Positions 42,620 through 51,538 are shown, numbered from the stretch's first letter. The stretch: 54,103 nt of DNA from Actinacidiphila acidipaludis (GCF_019890725.1 NZ_JAINZZ010000053.1:1-54103), one strand, 5' to 3'. Program-made: numbers and translations. The notes: generated by a model not told the origin, from the letters alone.

Positions 42620-43687
42620 CGTGTCCGGGCTGTTACGCACCGTCAGCAGACGACGCGCGGCTACACCCCGCAGCAGATCAAGGCGCGGCTCGGCCTCACC
42701 GGTGACGGCAGCGGCCAGACGGTCGCGATCGTCGACGCTTACGACTACCCGAACGCCGCGTCCGACCTGAACCACTTCGCCGACCACTTCGGCCTGCCGC
42801 AGACCTGCGACAGCGTCCCGGCCGGCACGGACTGCTTCGACTTCCAGCAGGTGTACGCCGACGGGAATCGGCCGCCGGCCAACCCGGGCTGGGAGGAAGA
42901 GGAGGCGCTCGACATCGAGTGGGCGCACGCCGTCGCCCCGCACGCGAAGATCGTGCTGGTCGAGGCCGCGGACGCCTCCGCCGCCGGCCTGTACCAGGCC
43001 GTCGACAAGGCCGCCGCGCTGCACCCGGCCGTGGTCAGCAACAGCTGGGGCATGCCGGAGTTCTCCGAGGAGTCGTTCTACGACGGCCAGTGCAAGCTCA
43101 CCGACGCGGTGTGCACGCAGTCGACCGGCGACGCGGGCTACCCGGCCGGGTACTCCAGCACCAACCCCAACGCCCTGGCCATCGGCGGCACCAGCCTGCA
43201 ACTGGACGCCGGCGGAGCCACCTTGGGCGAGACGGCATGGTCCTCGACCGGCGGCGGCCTGAGCTACTTCGAGAAGCGCCCGGCCTACCAGGACGGCGTG
43301 CAGAACTCGGCGTTCCGGGCCACCCCGGACGTCAGCTTCGTCGCCGATCCGAACACCGGGGTCGCCGTCTACACCACCGCGACCGGGCGCGCCCTGTGGC
43401 TGGAGGTCGGCGGCACCAGCCTCTCGGCCCCCGTGTGGGGCGCCCTGCTGACCGACGCCGACCAGTTGCGGGCGACCGCGGGCAAGCCGCACCTGTCGGT
43501 GGCGGGCCCGAACGGCGATACCGCCCACGGCGACGTCTACGCCCTGGGCGGCAAGCTCAACGACGTCACCTCCGGCTCCAACGGAGCGTGCGGCGCCGAG
43601 TGCACCGCGGGTCCCGGCTACGACACCGTCACCGGCCTCGGCTCCCCGCTGGCCGGCGTCGACACCGCCCTGGCCGCCATGAAGTGA
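42620..43687 (+). pseudogene. S53 (sedolisin/pro-kumamolisin) peptidase, 5'-truncated
   Basis: From about 42620 the frame encodes the mature catalytic domain: GYTPQQIKARLGLTGDGSGQ, TVAIVDAYDYPNAASDLNHF, the Glu/Asp pair in EEEEALDIEWAHAVAPHAKI, VVSNSWGMPEFSEESFYDG and the catalytic Ser in GGTSLSAPVWGALLTDADQ. An in-frame TGA at 42617-42619 and the absence of a start before GTG 42851 show that the signal peptide and about 150-200-residue propeptide are missing. It abuts the urease operon promoter. Unless read from another start it cannot be secreted or autoprocessed. Two terminator hairpins follow. Confidence 0.72.
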
Positions 43688-43708
43688 CGGCTCGCTAAGG
43701 GTGATGCA

Positions 43709-43734
43709 GGTGATCCGGCTCCGGCCGGATCACC
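43709..43734. terminator. Terminator hairpin 1 after the S53 gene
   Basis: GGTGATCCGGC (43709-43719), loop TCCG, GCCGGATCACC (43724-43734): a perfect 11-bp stem, 21 bases after the stop codon. Confidence 0.75.
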
Positions 43735-43738
43735 CCGC

Positions 43739-43772
43739 GGGGTGAGGCGCCCGGAGGGGGGCGCCTCACCCC
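43739..43772. terminator. Terminator hairpin 2 after the S53 gene
   Basis: GGGGTGAGGCGCC, an 8-base loop, GGCGCCTCACCCC: a perfect 13-bp stem that follows hairpin 1 by four bases. The tandem arrangement suggests tight insulation between the S53 gene and the facing hydrolase gene. Confidence 0.75.
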
Positions 43773-43976
43773 GCCAGGAGCCGGTCCAGCCACCGGGGCC
43801 GGCCCCGTGGCGTTGCCGGCCCGCGGCACAGCCGCTTCCGGTCGCGCCGTGGGCACGACGATCACCCAGGCCGGCGAGATCTCCCGCGCGCGAGCCGGCA
43901 GACCCCGGAGAGGCGACGGTCCCTGCGTTGCTCCGACGGACCCGGCCCACTTGCGACCCGCTCGGCGCCCCATGGC

Positions 43977-44798
43977 TCAGCCTGATGCGAAACCGGCTGT
44001 CAGGCAGGCCAGCAGTCGGCCGGGCGCGTCTTCCTGCAGGAGATGACCGGCGCCGTCGATCCAGTGCAGCTCCGCGTGCGGAACGCGCTCGTGCAGCCAC
44101 TCCGCGTACTTCGGGGGGAGGATATGGTCCTCGCGGCCCCAGACGAGCCGCACCGGAATCGAGACACCGTCCAGCAGGTGCTCGTACGCGGCCGTGTCCG
44201 CCTGCCTGATCTGGCCGTACTGGCGGTAGAACGCCGCCTGACCCTCCTCCCCCCGCCACGGTGCGAGGAAGGCGTCGAGGATCCCCGGCCGGAATCCGGT
44301 GTGGGTGGCGTGCCGCAGGTGGGCGGCGACCAGAGCTTCGTGCGCGTAGCCCGGGAGCTTGCGGAAGACCTCCTCGTGCTCGAGGAAGAGCTGGAAGAGC
44401 CCTCGCTCCCACTCGCCCCCGCTCACCGCGTCGAAGAGGGTCAGGTCCCGGTAGCTCCGCTCCTCCAGCAGCAGCGTCCGCAGCGCTACCGCCCCGCCGA
44501 TGTCGTGAGCCACGACGCTGGGCCGCGACAGCCCCCAGTGGTCGAGAAGCCGGGCGAAGTTCCTGGACTGAGCGGCCAGGCTCAGGTCCTGGCCCTTGCG
44601 CTGCTCCGACTGCCCGAAACCGAGATGGTCGAAGAAGAAGACCTTGCGGGTGCGGGCGAGCGCGGGGGCGATGTCCCGCCAGAGGAAGGAGGAGTACGGC
44701 GTGCCGTGAACCAGGACGAGTGGCTCTCCGCTCCCTTGGGTCCCCCACCGCACCACCCCTCCGGGTGTCTCGAATCCTTCGTTCAGTGACCAGTCCAC
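43977..44798 (-). CDS. Alpha/beta hydrolase with an Asp nucleophile (haloalkane-dehalogenase-like)
   Basis: About 273 aa. Oxyanion region LVLVHGTPYSSFLWRDIAPA, nucleophile elbow SVVAHDIGGAVALRTLL, where the family's Ser is Asp as in haloalkane dehalogenases and epoxide hydrolases, acid in RLVWGREDHILPPKYAEWL and His in DGAGHLLQEDAPGRL. The halide-stabilising Trp that normally follows Asp in dehalogenases is Ile here, so activity may be on another substrate (for example fluoroacetate-like or epoxide). GTG 44798 has GAGGAGA ahead of it. ATG 44840 is a less likely start. Monocistronic. Confidence 0.82.
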   Translation of the reverse strand: MDWSLNEGFETPGGVVRWGTQGSGEPLVLVHGTPYSSFLWRDIAPALARTRKVFFFDHLGFGQSEQRKGQDLSLAAQSRNFARLLDHWGLSRPSVVAHDIGGAVALRTLLLEERSYRDLTLFDAVSGGEWERGLFQLFLEHEEVFRKLPGYAHEALVAAHLRHATHTGFRPGILDAFLAPWRGEEGQAAFYRQYGQIRQADTAAYEHLLDGVSIPVRLVWGREDHILPPKYAEWLHERVPHAELHWIDGAGHLLQEDAPGRLLACLTAGFASG

Positions 44799-45104
44799 CG
44801 CTTCTCTCCTCTTTCGCCTCGAGAGCACCGCCTTCCACACGGAACCGGCTTTGATGCCTCCCCGGCCGGGTTCGGCCGCTGCTGGCCGACACGCTCGTTC
44901 CCGGCGGGAAGCAAAGAGGGGGCCATGAGACGTCGCGCGCCCGTCCGGCCTACTCGGCGAGGCGCGTCAGTCCGGGTACGGCGTGTGCCTGAGCGAGGGT
45001 GGGCTTCGTCCGCGGCTGCATGTCTCAGGACCAGGCCCAGCGTCCGCTTCACAGTGCAGGAAGGCAGGATGCTGCACTTATGCAGCGCTTGGGAGACTCG
45101 CAGC
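44799..45104. other. Intergenic stretch without a clear gene
   Basis: Nothing identifiable was seen on either strand in these 306 bases. It holds the hydrolase promoter and leads into a damaged repeat-protein fragment. Confidence 0.35.
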
Positions 45105-45266
45105 TCAGCACCGTCGATCAACCGGGTGGTCTGAAGCTCCTGTCGTCCGCAGTCCGATGAGGGCCGCCCGCGCCAAAGCCCTGCTGTCGCCATCATCGGC
45201 GGCGCGTTCGTACCAGACCAGCGCCTCGTTCAAGCGTCCAGCCTTCGCCACCCGCTCGGCCCCGCC
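45105..45266 (-). pseudogene. Fragment of a tetratricopeptide/Sel1-like protein
   Basis: The minus strand reads GGAERVAKAGRLNEALVWYE, then RAADDGDSRALARAALIGLR and a stop at 45105. The AGRLNEAL-WYERAA-DDGDS-AL pattern is the repeat of large Streptomyces TPR/Sel1-like proteins. Only one repeat and a tail remain. Confidence 0.55.
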
Positions 45267-45569
45267 GCAGATCCTGTTAGGAAAGACGTCCAGTACGCGG
45301 AGGAGTGGCAGCTGAAAAGGTTCTGACTGCCCTCGGTAGTGTGGCGGGCTCGGGCCAACCGGATCATGGGCTGCACCAGCAGCAGTCCAACGTCACGCGG
45401 CGGCGCGCGCCGCTGGTGAAGGATGGTGCGGGTAGAGCAATGACGGACGAAGGAGTGGGGAGAACGTGAACAGCAGCGCACCCGCCATGGTGCTGGAGCG
45501 GCTGACTCTCGGTCGTGCGCGGGGTCGCCGTGCCGCACGCGCGGTCTCCTGCGGATGTGGTGTGCAGCC

Positions 45570-46779
45570 ATGCTCGTGAAGCGCATCCGCATCGAGAACT
45601 TCCGGTCGATCGCCGCATGCGACGTCCGGCTCGGGCCGCTAACAGTGCTTGCCGGGCCGAACGCTGCCGGCAAATCCAATTTCCTGGACGCCCTGCGCTT
45701 CGTCCGGGACATCCTGCGCTCATCGCCGGGGCATGCCCTGGAACCCCGCGGCGGCCTGGAGGAGGTTCTCCATCGCTCACCCACTGGCAGGCAGGCCGAC
45801 TTCTTCCGCATCCACCTAGAGATGACCGTTGGCGCGCCCGCACCGGACAATGACCGGACCATGCTCGATGCTTCCTACCTGGTGGAAGTGGGCGCCGACC
45901 CCCAGGAGGACGGCAGGCCCGGAATCCGGCGGGAAGAGTTGTCGTTTCCCCGAACGCCCGTCCATGTCTCCCTACCGCGCGGTCCTGAACGGCAGCTCCG
46001 GTCTGAGGAATGGCGGGAGAACCTGATCCTGTCCAAGGTCTCCGGCAGGCAGCATCGTGAAGCCTCCCTGGTAGCCCGCAACCTGCACTCCATGCGCTTT
46101 TACGAAGCTCCATACCCCAGTGCTGCGGGACGTGGACCAGACACCGCGCCGACGCGGCGATGTCGTGCTCGGTGAAAGGGGCGAGCACCTGGCACGGGTG
46201 TTGAACCTCCTGGCCCGGGACACGCCCTGGGCCAAGGAGACCATCGACGGCTACCTCTCCACCATGATCGACAACGCGGCAGGGCTGGACGGCAAGGAGT
46301 TCGACGAGGCCGACCTCGCCTACCTCGTCGGCCGTTTCCTCGAGGACGGCAGCCACAAAGAGGTCGACCGCCGGTCGCTGTCCGACGGCACCCTGCGCCT
46401 AACCGGTGTCCTTGCCGCGCTCTTCCAGCCCCGCGCGCTGAACGGGTCAATTCCCTTCGTCGGGATCGAGGAACCCGAGATCTCCCTGCACCCGCCGATG
46501 CTCGGAGCCCTCTACGACGCCCTGGTGGCAGCCTCACACAACACGCAGGTAATGGTCACCACACAGAGCGCCGACCTGCTGGACAACCCCGAGGCAGATC
46601 CTTCACACCTGCTGGTCGCCCGCGACGACGGCCACGGCAGCACGATCGGCCCGATCGACGGGAGCGGCCGCCGACTGCTGACCGACGGCGTACTGACCCT
46701 GCCCGAGCTCCTGCGCAGCGGAGAGATGCGCCCGCGGGCCATTCTGCCGGGCAATGCGCAGGAAGGTGGCCGGTGGTGA
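45570..46779 (+). CDS. AAA ATPase (RecF/OLD-like, AAA_15/21 type), one frameshift in the given sequence
   Basis: Walker A GPNAAGKS (residues 29-36) in VRLGPLTVLAGPNAAGKSNF is preceded by KRIRIENFRSIAACDV. The Walker B/ABC-like end is FVGIEEPEISLHPPMLGALY, with MVTTQSADLLDNPE as a D/H-like segment. The frame breaks at a CCCC run (46115-46118); removing one C joins PYP to VLRDVDQTPRRRGDVVLGER and gives a continuous protein of about 402 aa. Such ATPases head abortive-infection or OLD/PARIS-like defence operons. It overlaps the DUF4276 gene (46773-46779). It may be intact if the C-run is an assembly error. Confidence 0.72.
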
Positions 46780-47374
46780 ACAACCCCCACCCGGTGATCG
46801 CCTCCATCGTGGAGGGCCACGGGGAAGAGAAGGCCCTCCTCGGCCTGCTGCACCGCCTCGTCCCCCACCTCCGAGAAGGCGCCTACGCCCATATATCCCG
46901 CCCCCCTACCGTCTCCCGCGTGACCGCATGCTCAAGCCCGAACCGCTTGCCCAAGCCGTCACCATCGTCACCGCCCGCAAGCCTGAGCCCACCGGCGTTC
47001 TCGTCCTGCTCGACGAGGACGACGACTGCGCCGTCGAACTAGCCGCCCACGTACACGACCTCGCCCAGAACAGCCATGCTCACATCCCCCTGACCGCGGT
47101 GGTGGCCGTCCGGGAGTTCGAAGCCTGGTTCCTGGCCGGAGCCGCCGGACTGGCCGGTCACATGGGGCTGCCCCACAACCTCACCCCTCCACACCACCCG
47201 GAGTCCATCCGCGGCGCCAAAGAATGGCTCTCCGAGCGCATGCCCGCGGGTAGCACCTACCGCCCTCCCGCCCACCAGCCGTCCTTCGTCCAGCACTTCG
47301 ACCTGGACGCAGCCCGCCGTGCCGCACCGTCCTTCGACAAGTTCTGCCGTGAAGTGCTGCGTTTCCTCGACTGA
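46773..47374 (+). CDS. DUF4276 (TOPRIM-like) protein, one frameshift in the given sequence
   Basis: Begins with GTG 46773, overlapping the ATPase stop. VIASIVEGHGEEKALLGLLH carries the acidic VEGHGEE motif of TOPRIM-like DUF4276 proteins. A six-C run at 46901-46906 breaks the frame. One extra C would continue into PYRLPRDRMLKPEPLAQAVT, then GVLVLLDEDDDCAVELAAHV (the acidic LDxDDDC site) and VAVREFEAWFLAG, ending LRFLD. Restored length is about 200 aa. With the ATPase this is the classic two-gene AAA plus TOPRIM-like pair, analogous to OLD or AriA/AriB systems (inference). Confidence 0.7.
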
Positions 47375-47439
47375 AATGCCCCCGGCCCGCCCGCCCCGGC
47401 ACCTCGATCGGGACTGTAAGACGAGGGCTCTGTTCCGTA

Positions 47440-47857
47440 GTCGGTGGTGACCTGGTCATCGGCATCTCAGCGGCAAACGCTCACGACAGCCACGGTCTGA
47501 AGCCCATGGTGGCAGGTCACCTAACAGACACGACCCCCAGCGCGGCCGCCACTTCAAGCCCCAGCGCCTCCGCGCCGACAACGCCTACGACGTGGCCCAC
47601 CTGCGGAAATGGTTACGCGGCAATCGCATCGGCGTATGGATCGCCCGCAAAGGCATCGAGTCCAGCGAACGACTCGGCCGCCGACGCTGGGTCATCGAAC
47701 GAACGATGTCGTGGCTGACCGGCTGCCGCCGGCTGAACCACCGCCGCGAACGCCTCCCCGCAACTACCCGGCCTTCCTCGGCCTCGCCGCCGCCCTCTGC
47801 TGCTGCAAACGGCTCGTCCCCTCACCACATAGGACGCGGTCTTGGCCTCGCCATTAG
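47440..47857 (+). pseudogene. IS5-family transposase remnant
   Basis: Pieces are read in shifting frames: DLVIGISAANAHDSHGLKPM, AHLRKWLRGNRIGVWIARKG, IESSERLGRRRWVIERTMSW, LTGCRRLNHRRER, then PPRNYPAFLGLAAALCCCKR in another frame. The ERTMSW segment contains the conserved catalytic Glu region of IS5 transposases. The N-terminal part and a full frame are missing, so it is inactive. Confidence 0.75.
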
Positions 47858-47931
47858 GCTGGTATTGCTGGCGGCGCTCGTCCATCCGGTATGCATAGGG
47901 CGGCGGGTTGACCGACGCCGGCAGGGTGTTG

Positions 47932-48111
47932 CAACTGCCCACCTACGCTGCTGACCTCAATCCAACCGAAGGCATCTGGTCACTGTTCAAGCGCGACATC
48001 AGCAACCTCGCCGTCACCGACGTCGCCCAGATCACCACCGCCGTCAAACGCCGACTCAAGGAGATCCAGTACCAACCACGCCTGGTCGACGGCTGTTTTG
48101 GGAGCACCTGA
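47932..48111 (+). pseudogene. C-terminal fragment of an IS630-type transposase
   Basis: The frame reads LQLPTYAADLNPTEGIWSLF, KRDISNLAVTDVAQITTAVK and RRLKEIQYQPRLVDGC. The YAADLNPTEGIW stretch contains the third catalytic Glu of the IS630 DDE domain. Nothing upstream of it remains. It lies directly beside the IS5 debris, so elements have inserted repeatedly here. It differs clearly from the IS630-type gene at 9800-10747. Confidence 0.8.
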
Positions 48112-48229
48112 CCGCGGTGGTGCGCTACCAACGAGTCGAAGCTCCAGTTGCCGCGAGTGACCTTCCCAAGTCGCCTGCGCCAACCGGAGCGTCGATGTGC
48201 CGTCAGTTTACCGCCTACCGCACGATAGG

Positions 48230-48736
48230 TCAGTTGTCGATGTACACGCGGGGGCTCTGCGCATTGCCGTAGTAGGCGTAGTTGCCGTTGATAGTGGCCC
48301 AGAAGCCGATTTGGAGAACAAAGATGCCCGGGCCGGCACCATCCGTGTTCCCCTTGTGTTGCCAGTTGCTGAGCTCGTCGCCAGGGGCCGACTCGCTGAT
48401 CCCGTCGGAGGTGGTCCAGCCACTGCAGCCGTAGTCTTGCTCCAGGCTGGTGGAGCCGTGCGCATCCACCCGCAGCAGCTGTGCGCAGTAGTCCGCGTTC
48501 ACTCTGTTGGGGTTCTCTGCCTCCAGAAGGCCGTAAACGGACTCATAGCCGTCGCCGTAGAGGCAGGGGTTGAGCTGGAGTCCGCCGGGCTCATTTGCCC
48601 ACCCAGCATTGGAGCTACGGCAACCACCGCCCCTGGTGCTGGCGGAGGCGTTTGTGGCCCCAACCCCGCTGATGGCGCAAGTCCCCAGCAGCGAGGCCGC
48701 CAACGTCAGACTGCTAAGGGTGCGCGTGTTGCGCAT
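48230..48736 (-). CDS. Secreted hypothetical protein with four Cys
   Basis: A 168-aa protein with a Sec signal peptide (MRNTRTLSSLTLAASLLGTC, cleavage likely near GATNASAS). The mature part has GGGCRSSNAGWANEPGGLQL, NPCLYGDGYESVYGLLEAE, VNADYCAQLL and YGCSGWTTS, so four Cys could form two disulfides. No family was recognised. GGGGGAAG precedes ATG 48736. Codon use is less GC-biased than in core genes, in line with acquired DNA. A second, unrelated secreted protein lies at 50961-51538. Confidence 0.72.
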   Translation of the reverse strand: MRNTRTLSSLTLAASLLGTCAISGVGATNASASTRGGGCRSSNAGWANEPGGLQLNPCLYGDGYESVYGLLEAENPNRVNADYCAQLLRVDAHGSTSLEQDYGCSGWTTSDGISESAPGDELSNWQHKGNTDGAGPGIFVLQIGFWATINGNYAYYGNAQSPRVYIDN

Positions 48737-48752
48737 TTTTCTTCCCCCTGTA

Positions 48753-48769
48753 TTGTTCGGTTTTGTTCG
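48753..48769. repeat. TTGTTCG direct repeat in the 5' region of the secreted protein gene
   Basis: TTGTTCG occurs at 48753-48759 and 48763-48769, 10 bases apart, upstream of ATG 48736 of the leftward gene. The one-helical-turn spacing suggests a protein-binding site, though chance cannot be excluded. Confidence 0.3.
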
Positions 48770-49632
48770 AACTGGGTGCCAGTAGGTCCGGCGCGTGGCG
48801 GCCCGGGCAATGCCGCCGAGCGTTCATACGAAACGGCACGCTTTATAAAGCTTGTGCCGCTTCCAGACTCAATAATTCGCCACCTGCTAGAGCGTCACGG
48901 CTCAGAGCGCCTTCCGGCGCAGCGCGTCAGTCCTGGAAGGGGGTATATTAAATCCGGTCGGGACAGGGACCCCACGGTCATATGTTGATCGCCGCCCCGG
49001 CGCCTCGGCGTCCCTGCAAGCTCCCGGAACAGACACAGTCTCTTGGTTTCCGTGAAGGCAGCGCTGACATGCCGTTCCCTTCATGGTTCAGCGACGAGAT
49101 GACCCCGTGGGAACGCTACGGACTCGGGTCCTTGGACCGTCCTAGATTCGTCCTAGTGCCAGGTCAGCCCAGCCATGGGCGTTGGTCGCGACGCGGGTGG
49201 AAGGCAACGACGCCTTGTACGAGGCGGTACCTCGTGAGGACTTCGTCCCGGACCAGGTCGGGCGGCCCGAACGGGCAAGACCGGCTGCTACCCGCTGCTG
49301 GAACGCGCTCTGGAGCCGGACGGATGGTTGAGGGCCGTTCGGAGGCAGCCGCCGTGTCCGGGACTGGACAGCCGTCGTGCCGCGCGGAAATCCCGGCCTC
49401 CGGGCGGCCACCGTCGCGTCCGCGGCGATACACGACATGACCGGTCGCGCCCCGGCGAAGACGGCCGCGAAAAAGACCACGGCGTCGAAGAAGACGGCGG
49501 AAAAGGCCCCGGGGAAGCGGGTCGGCGGCAGCAAACGCGCCGGCTGACCCGCACCCGGGGGGCCGAGCTGCGGCTACGCACCGGGACGGCGGGCTGACCG
49601 GCCCGTCGGACGCCGCCAGTATTCTGGACGTA
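48770..49632. other. Accessory stretch with decayed coding DNA
   Basis: No intact gene is supported. An AT-richer segment is at 48840-48955. From 49170 to 49552 plus-strand pieces in different frames look once coding: EGNDALYEAVPREDFVPDQV, YPLLERALEPDGWLRAVRRQ and a final Lys/Thr/Ala-rich tail (GRAPAKTAAKKTTASKKTAE), ending at a TGA near 49549. The tail is like those of DNA-binding proteins (Ku or histone-like), but the parent cannot be named. Confidence 0.35.
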
Positions 49633-50007
49633 GTGAACGATTCTCCTGGTATGCCCGAGTACGCGTCCCCGGCCGGGCGGCTGGCGGCGGAACGCGCTGA
49701 CGCCCTTGCCCGGATCACCGGTCTGAGCAGCGACTTCGACCAGATCGTCGCGGCGAACGCCCTGGTGGCGGTGGACGACGAACACGACCCCGAGGGGTCG
49801 AGCACCGCCTTCGAGCGGGCCCACGTCGCCGCCCTGCTCGCCCAGGCCCGGCAGCGGCTGGCCGAGGTGGACCGCGCCCTCGAACGCCTTGCCGCCGGCG
49901 ACTACGGCCGCTGCGATACCTGCGGCCGGCCCATAGCCGACGCCCGCCTGGAGGTCCGCCCCGCCGCGGCCACCTGCGTGATGTGCGCGGAGGCCCGTCC
50001 CCGCTGA
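49633..50007 (+). CDS. DksA/TraR-type C4 zinc-finger protein
   Basis: A 124-aa protein from GTG 49633. An N-terminal coiled-coil (AERADALARITGLSSDFDQI, then AALLAQARQRLAEVDRALER) leads to the C4 zinc finger GRCDTCGRPIADARLEVRPA plus TCVMCAEAR. Such small proteins bind RNA polymerase through the secondary channel in DksA, or have other regulatory roles. In Streptomyces many paralogues are uncharacterised. Monocistronic, with a weak ribosome-binding site. Confidence 0.85.
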   Translation: MNDSPGMPEYASPAGRLAAERADALARITGLSSDFDQIVAANALVAVDDEHDPEGSSTAFERAHVAALLAQARQRLAEVDRALERLAAGDYGRCDTCGRPIADARLEVRPAAATCVMCAEARPR

Positions 50008-50344
50008 GACGGCTCCTTCCGCAGCGGACGTCGCAGCGGAATACCACTGGGTCCACCCTTCGCCGCAGCAGGTTCGGCACGCCCCCTGTCCTCGCCGTCG
50101 CCAGGCGGCTGGCTCCCACGGCGCGCCTGAAGGGGGGCGCTCTCCGTCTCGCCGCACGGAAACCACCTCGGACCAGGCAGAGAGCACCTCCAGGAAGTGG
50201 GCCGTAGACGGGGCCGCCGACGGCCGGAGGGCGCAGCGGCCGGCCGCTCAGCCCGGGCGGCTTTGCCGCCGGGGACGGCAGGGAGCAGCGCCGCACCGTG
50301 GCGGTACCGAACTGCGGATGCCCGAGCACCGGAGAGGAAGGCCT

Positions 50345-50721
50345 ATGAGCGTGGACGTCCGGATCGACCCGGGCCGGATCGCCCGGCTGCCGCGCGCCCG
50401 CGGGGCCCCGTGGATCGCGAGCACCGGGAGCGCACCGAACGCGTCGAGGCCATCGCGAAGGCCGAGGCACCGGGCAGCATGCCGGACTTCATCACCTACC
50501 GGATCGAGGAGGGACCGCGCGGCTTGCAAGGCGTCGCCGTGTGCACCCACCCCGCCGTGCGGTTCGCCCTCGACGGCACCCGCTCCCACACCATCGTGCC
50601 CCGCCGCGCGAAGGCCCTGCGGTTCGACATCGGCGGCCGGATCGTGTTCGCCCGGGTGGTGCGCCATCCGGGCACCCGACCGAAAAATTTCGATGCGAGG
50701 GCACTACCCAGAGGCCGGTAG
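50345..50721 (+). pseudogene. HK97-gp10-like phage protein remnant, copy 1
   Basis: From ATG 50345 the frame reads MSVDVRIDPGRIARLPRARG. After one missing base in the GGGG/CCCC run (50402-50409) it continues REHRERTERVEAIAKAEAPG, then MPDFITYRIEEGPRGLQGVA, TRSHTIVPRRAKALRFDIGG and ARVVRHPGTRPKNF. This is the pattern of HK97-gp10-like head-tail joining proteins of actinophages. The end (DARALPRGR) is not the usual NNFLARAL, so the 3' end is altered too. No other head or tail gene is adjacent. Confidence 0.62.
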
Positions 50722-50732
50722 CGGCCGACAGG

Positions 50733-50850
50733 TCAGCCGGCGCGATGCCGCAGCCTATTACCGAGATTCGCGTCAATCCAGAAATAGGCATGCCGCAAAC
50801 CGGGAATTCGCTTGATCCCATCAATGAACCGCTGTGTCTTGCTGGGATGT
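50733..50850 (-). other. Short unresolved coding-like fragment
   Basis: The minus strand reads TQRFIDGIKRIPGLRHAYFW, then IDANLGNRLRHRAG and a stop at 50733. It has no recognisable start (upstream it enters the terminator hairpin) and no known family. The plus strand is also open, so the coding strand is uncertain. Lower GC suggests acquired DNA. Confidence 0.25.
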
Positions 50851-50912
50851 ACGGTGGTCGCTGTAAGGCGGTGATCTTTGTTCGGCACTATCACTCCTGG
50901 CGCGATATGCGT

Positions 50913-50951
50913 GTGCGGCCTGCCTCCATGGTGGCTGGAGGCAGGCCGCAC
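50913..50951. terminator. Strong terminator after the secreted protein gene
   Basis: GTGCGGCCTGCCTCCA (50913-50928), 7-base loop, TGGAGGCAGGCCGCAC (50936-50951): a perfect 16-bp stem, 9 bases past the leftward stop at 50961. Best read as an intrinsic terminator. Confidence 0.85.
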
Positions 50952-50960
50952 GTCTACGAG

Positions 50961-51538
50961 TTACGCGTGGACGTCGGCGTTGGGCGTGGTTTTGAAGCCA
51001 GACGACCATGCCACGTTCACGTACGTCTCGCTGCTGAAGGTCACGGGGCCCACGTTCTCACTGCCCCAGGCTACATAGCCGTCACCGCCGGGCGCGGTCT
51101 CGCAGCCTGGGAAAACGGCCACGTCCCAGACGCCAGGGTTGGCAATGGTGACATTGTAGCGGAAAGTCGCCGTCACGTCACAGACGGTTCCGACGTACTG
51201 GCGCGTCTTCGACGTCCAAGAGTCGAGTTTCAACCCTTGCCAACCAGGTACTGGCAGGTGTCGCCGGTGCACTTCGTAGCGTTGCTCGGCTGGACCTCAG
51301 TGCCGTGATGAATGGTCGGGGTCAGCTTCACCACGTGCACTTTCGTGCCTGCCGGCGCATCGGCCGTCGCATGTTCGACGTCGGCAAGCGCCCTTGCTGA
51401 AAGCGCCTGAGCGTTGACCACGGTCACGCGTGCGCTCGCCCCGGTGCTGGCGTGTGCGGAAGTGGCAAGGCTGATGGACACCAGTGCCGCAATCAATGCT
51501 GCAGCCACCGACAACACTCTTGGCCTCAATAAGGCCAT
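50961..51538 (-). CDS. Small secreted protein, one frameshift in the given sequence
   Basis: ATG 51538 follows GGAGGGG and starts a clear Sec signal peptide (ALLRPRVLSVAAALIAALVS, ending SAHAS). The mature part begins TGASARVTVVNAQALSARAL and includes ATKCTGDTCQYLVGKG. A GGG run at 51234-51236 lacks one base. With it, the frame would continue into LKLDSWTSKTRQYVGTVCDV, NVTIANPGVWDVAVFPGCE and FSSETYVNVAWSSGF, ending TPNADVHA, about 192 aa in total. The mature domain is beta-rich with two or more Cys pairs. It could be a secreted bacteriocin-like or exported stress protein, but no family is recognised. Terminator at 50913-50951. Confidence 0.65.

Noticed and set aside
42611..43528. Minus-strand open frame opposite the S53 peptidase
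   Set aside because: The plus strand carries the sedolisin catalytic motifs; the antisense frame has none.
48765..48772. GTTCGAAC as a possible LexA (SOS) box
   Set aside because: It lacks the GAAC-N4-GTTC spacing of actinobacterial LexA boxes; more likely part of the TTGTTCG repeat.
49170..49552. A Ku- or histone-like gene based on the Lys-rich tail
   Set aside because: Only the tail is lysine-rich; the upstream frames change and show no Ku or histone domain.
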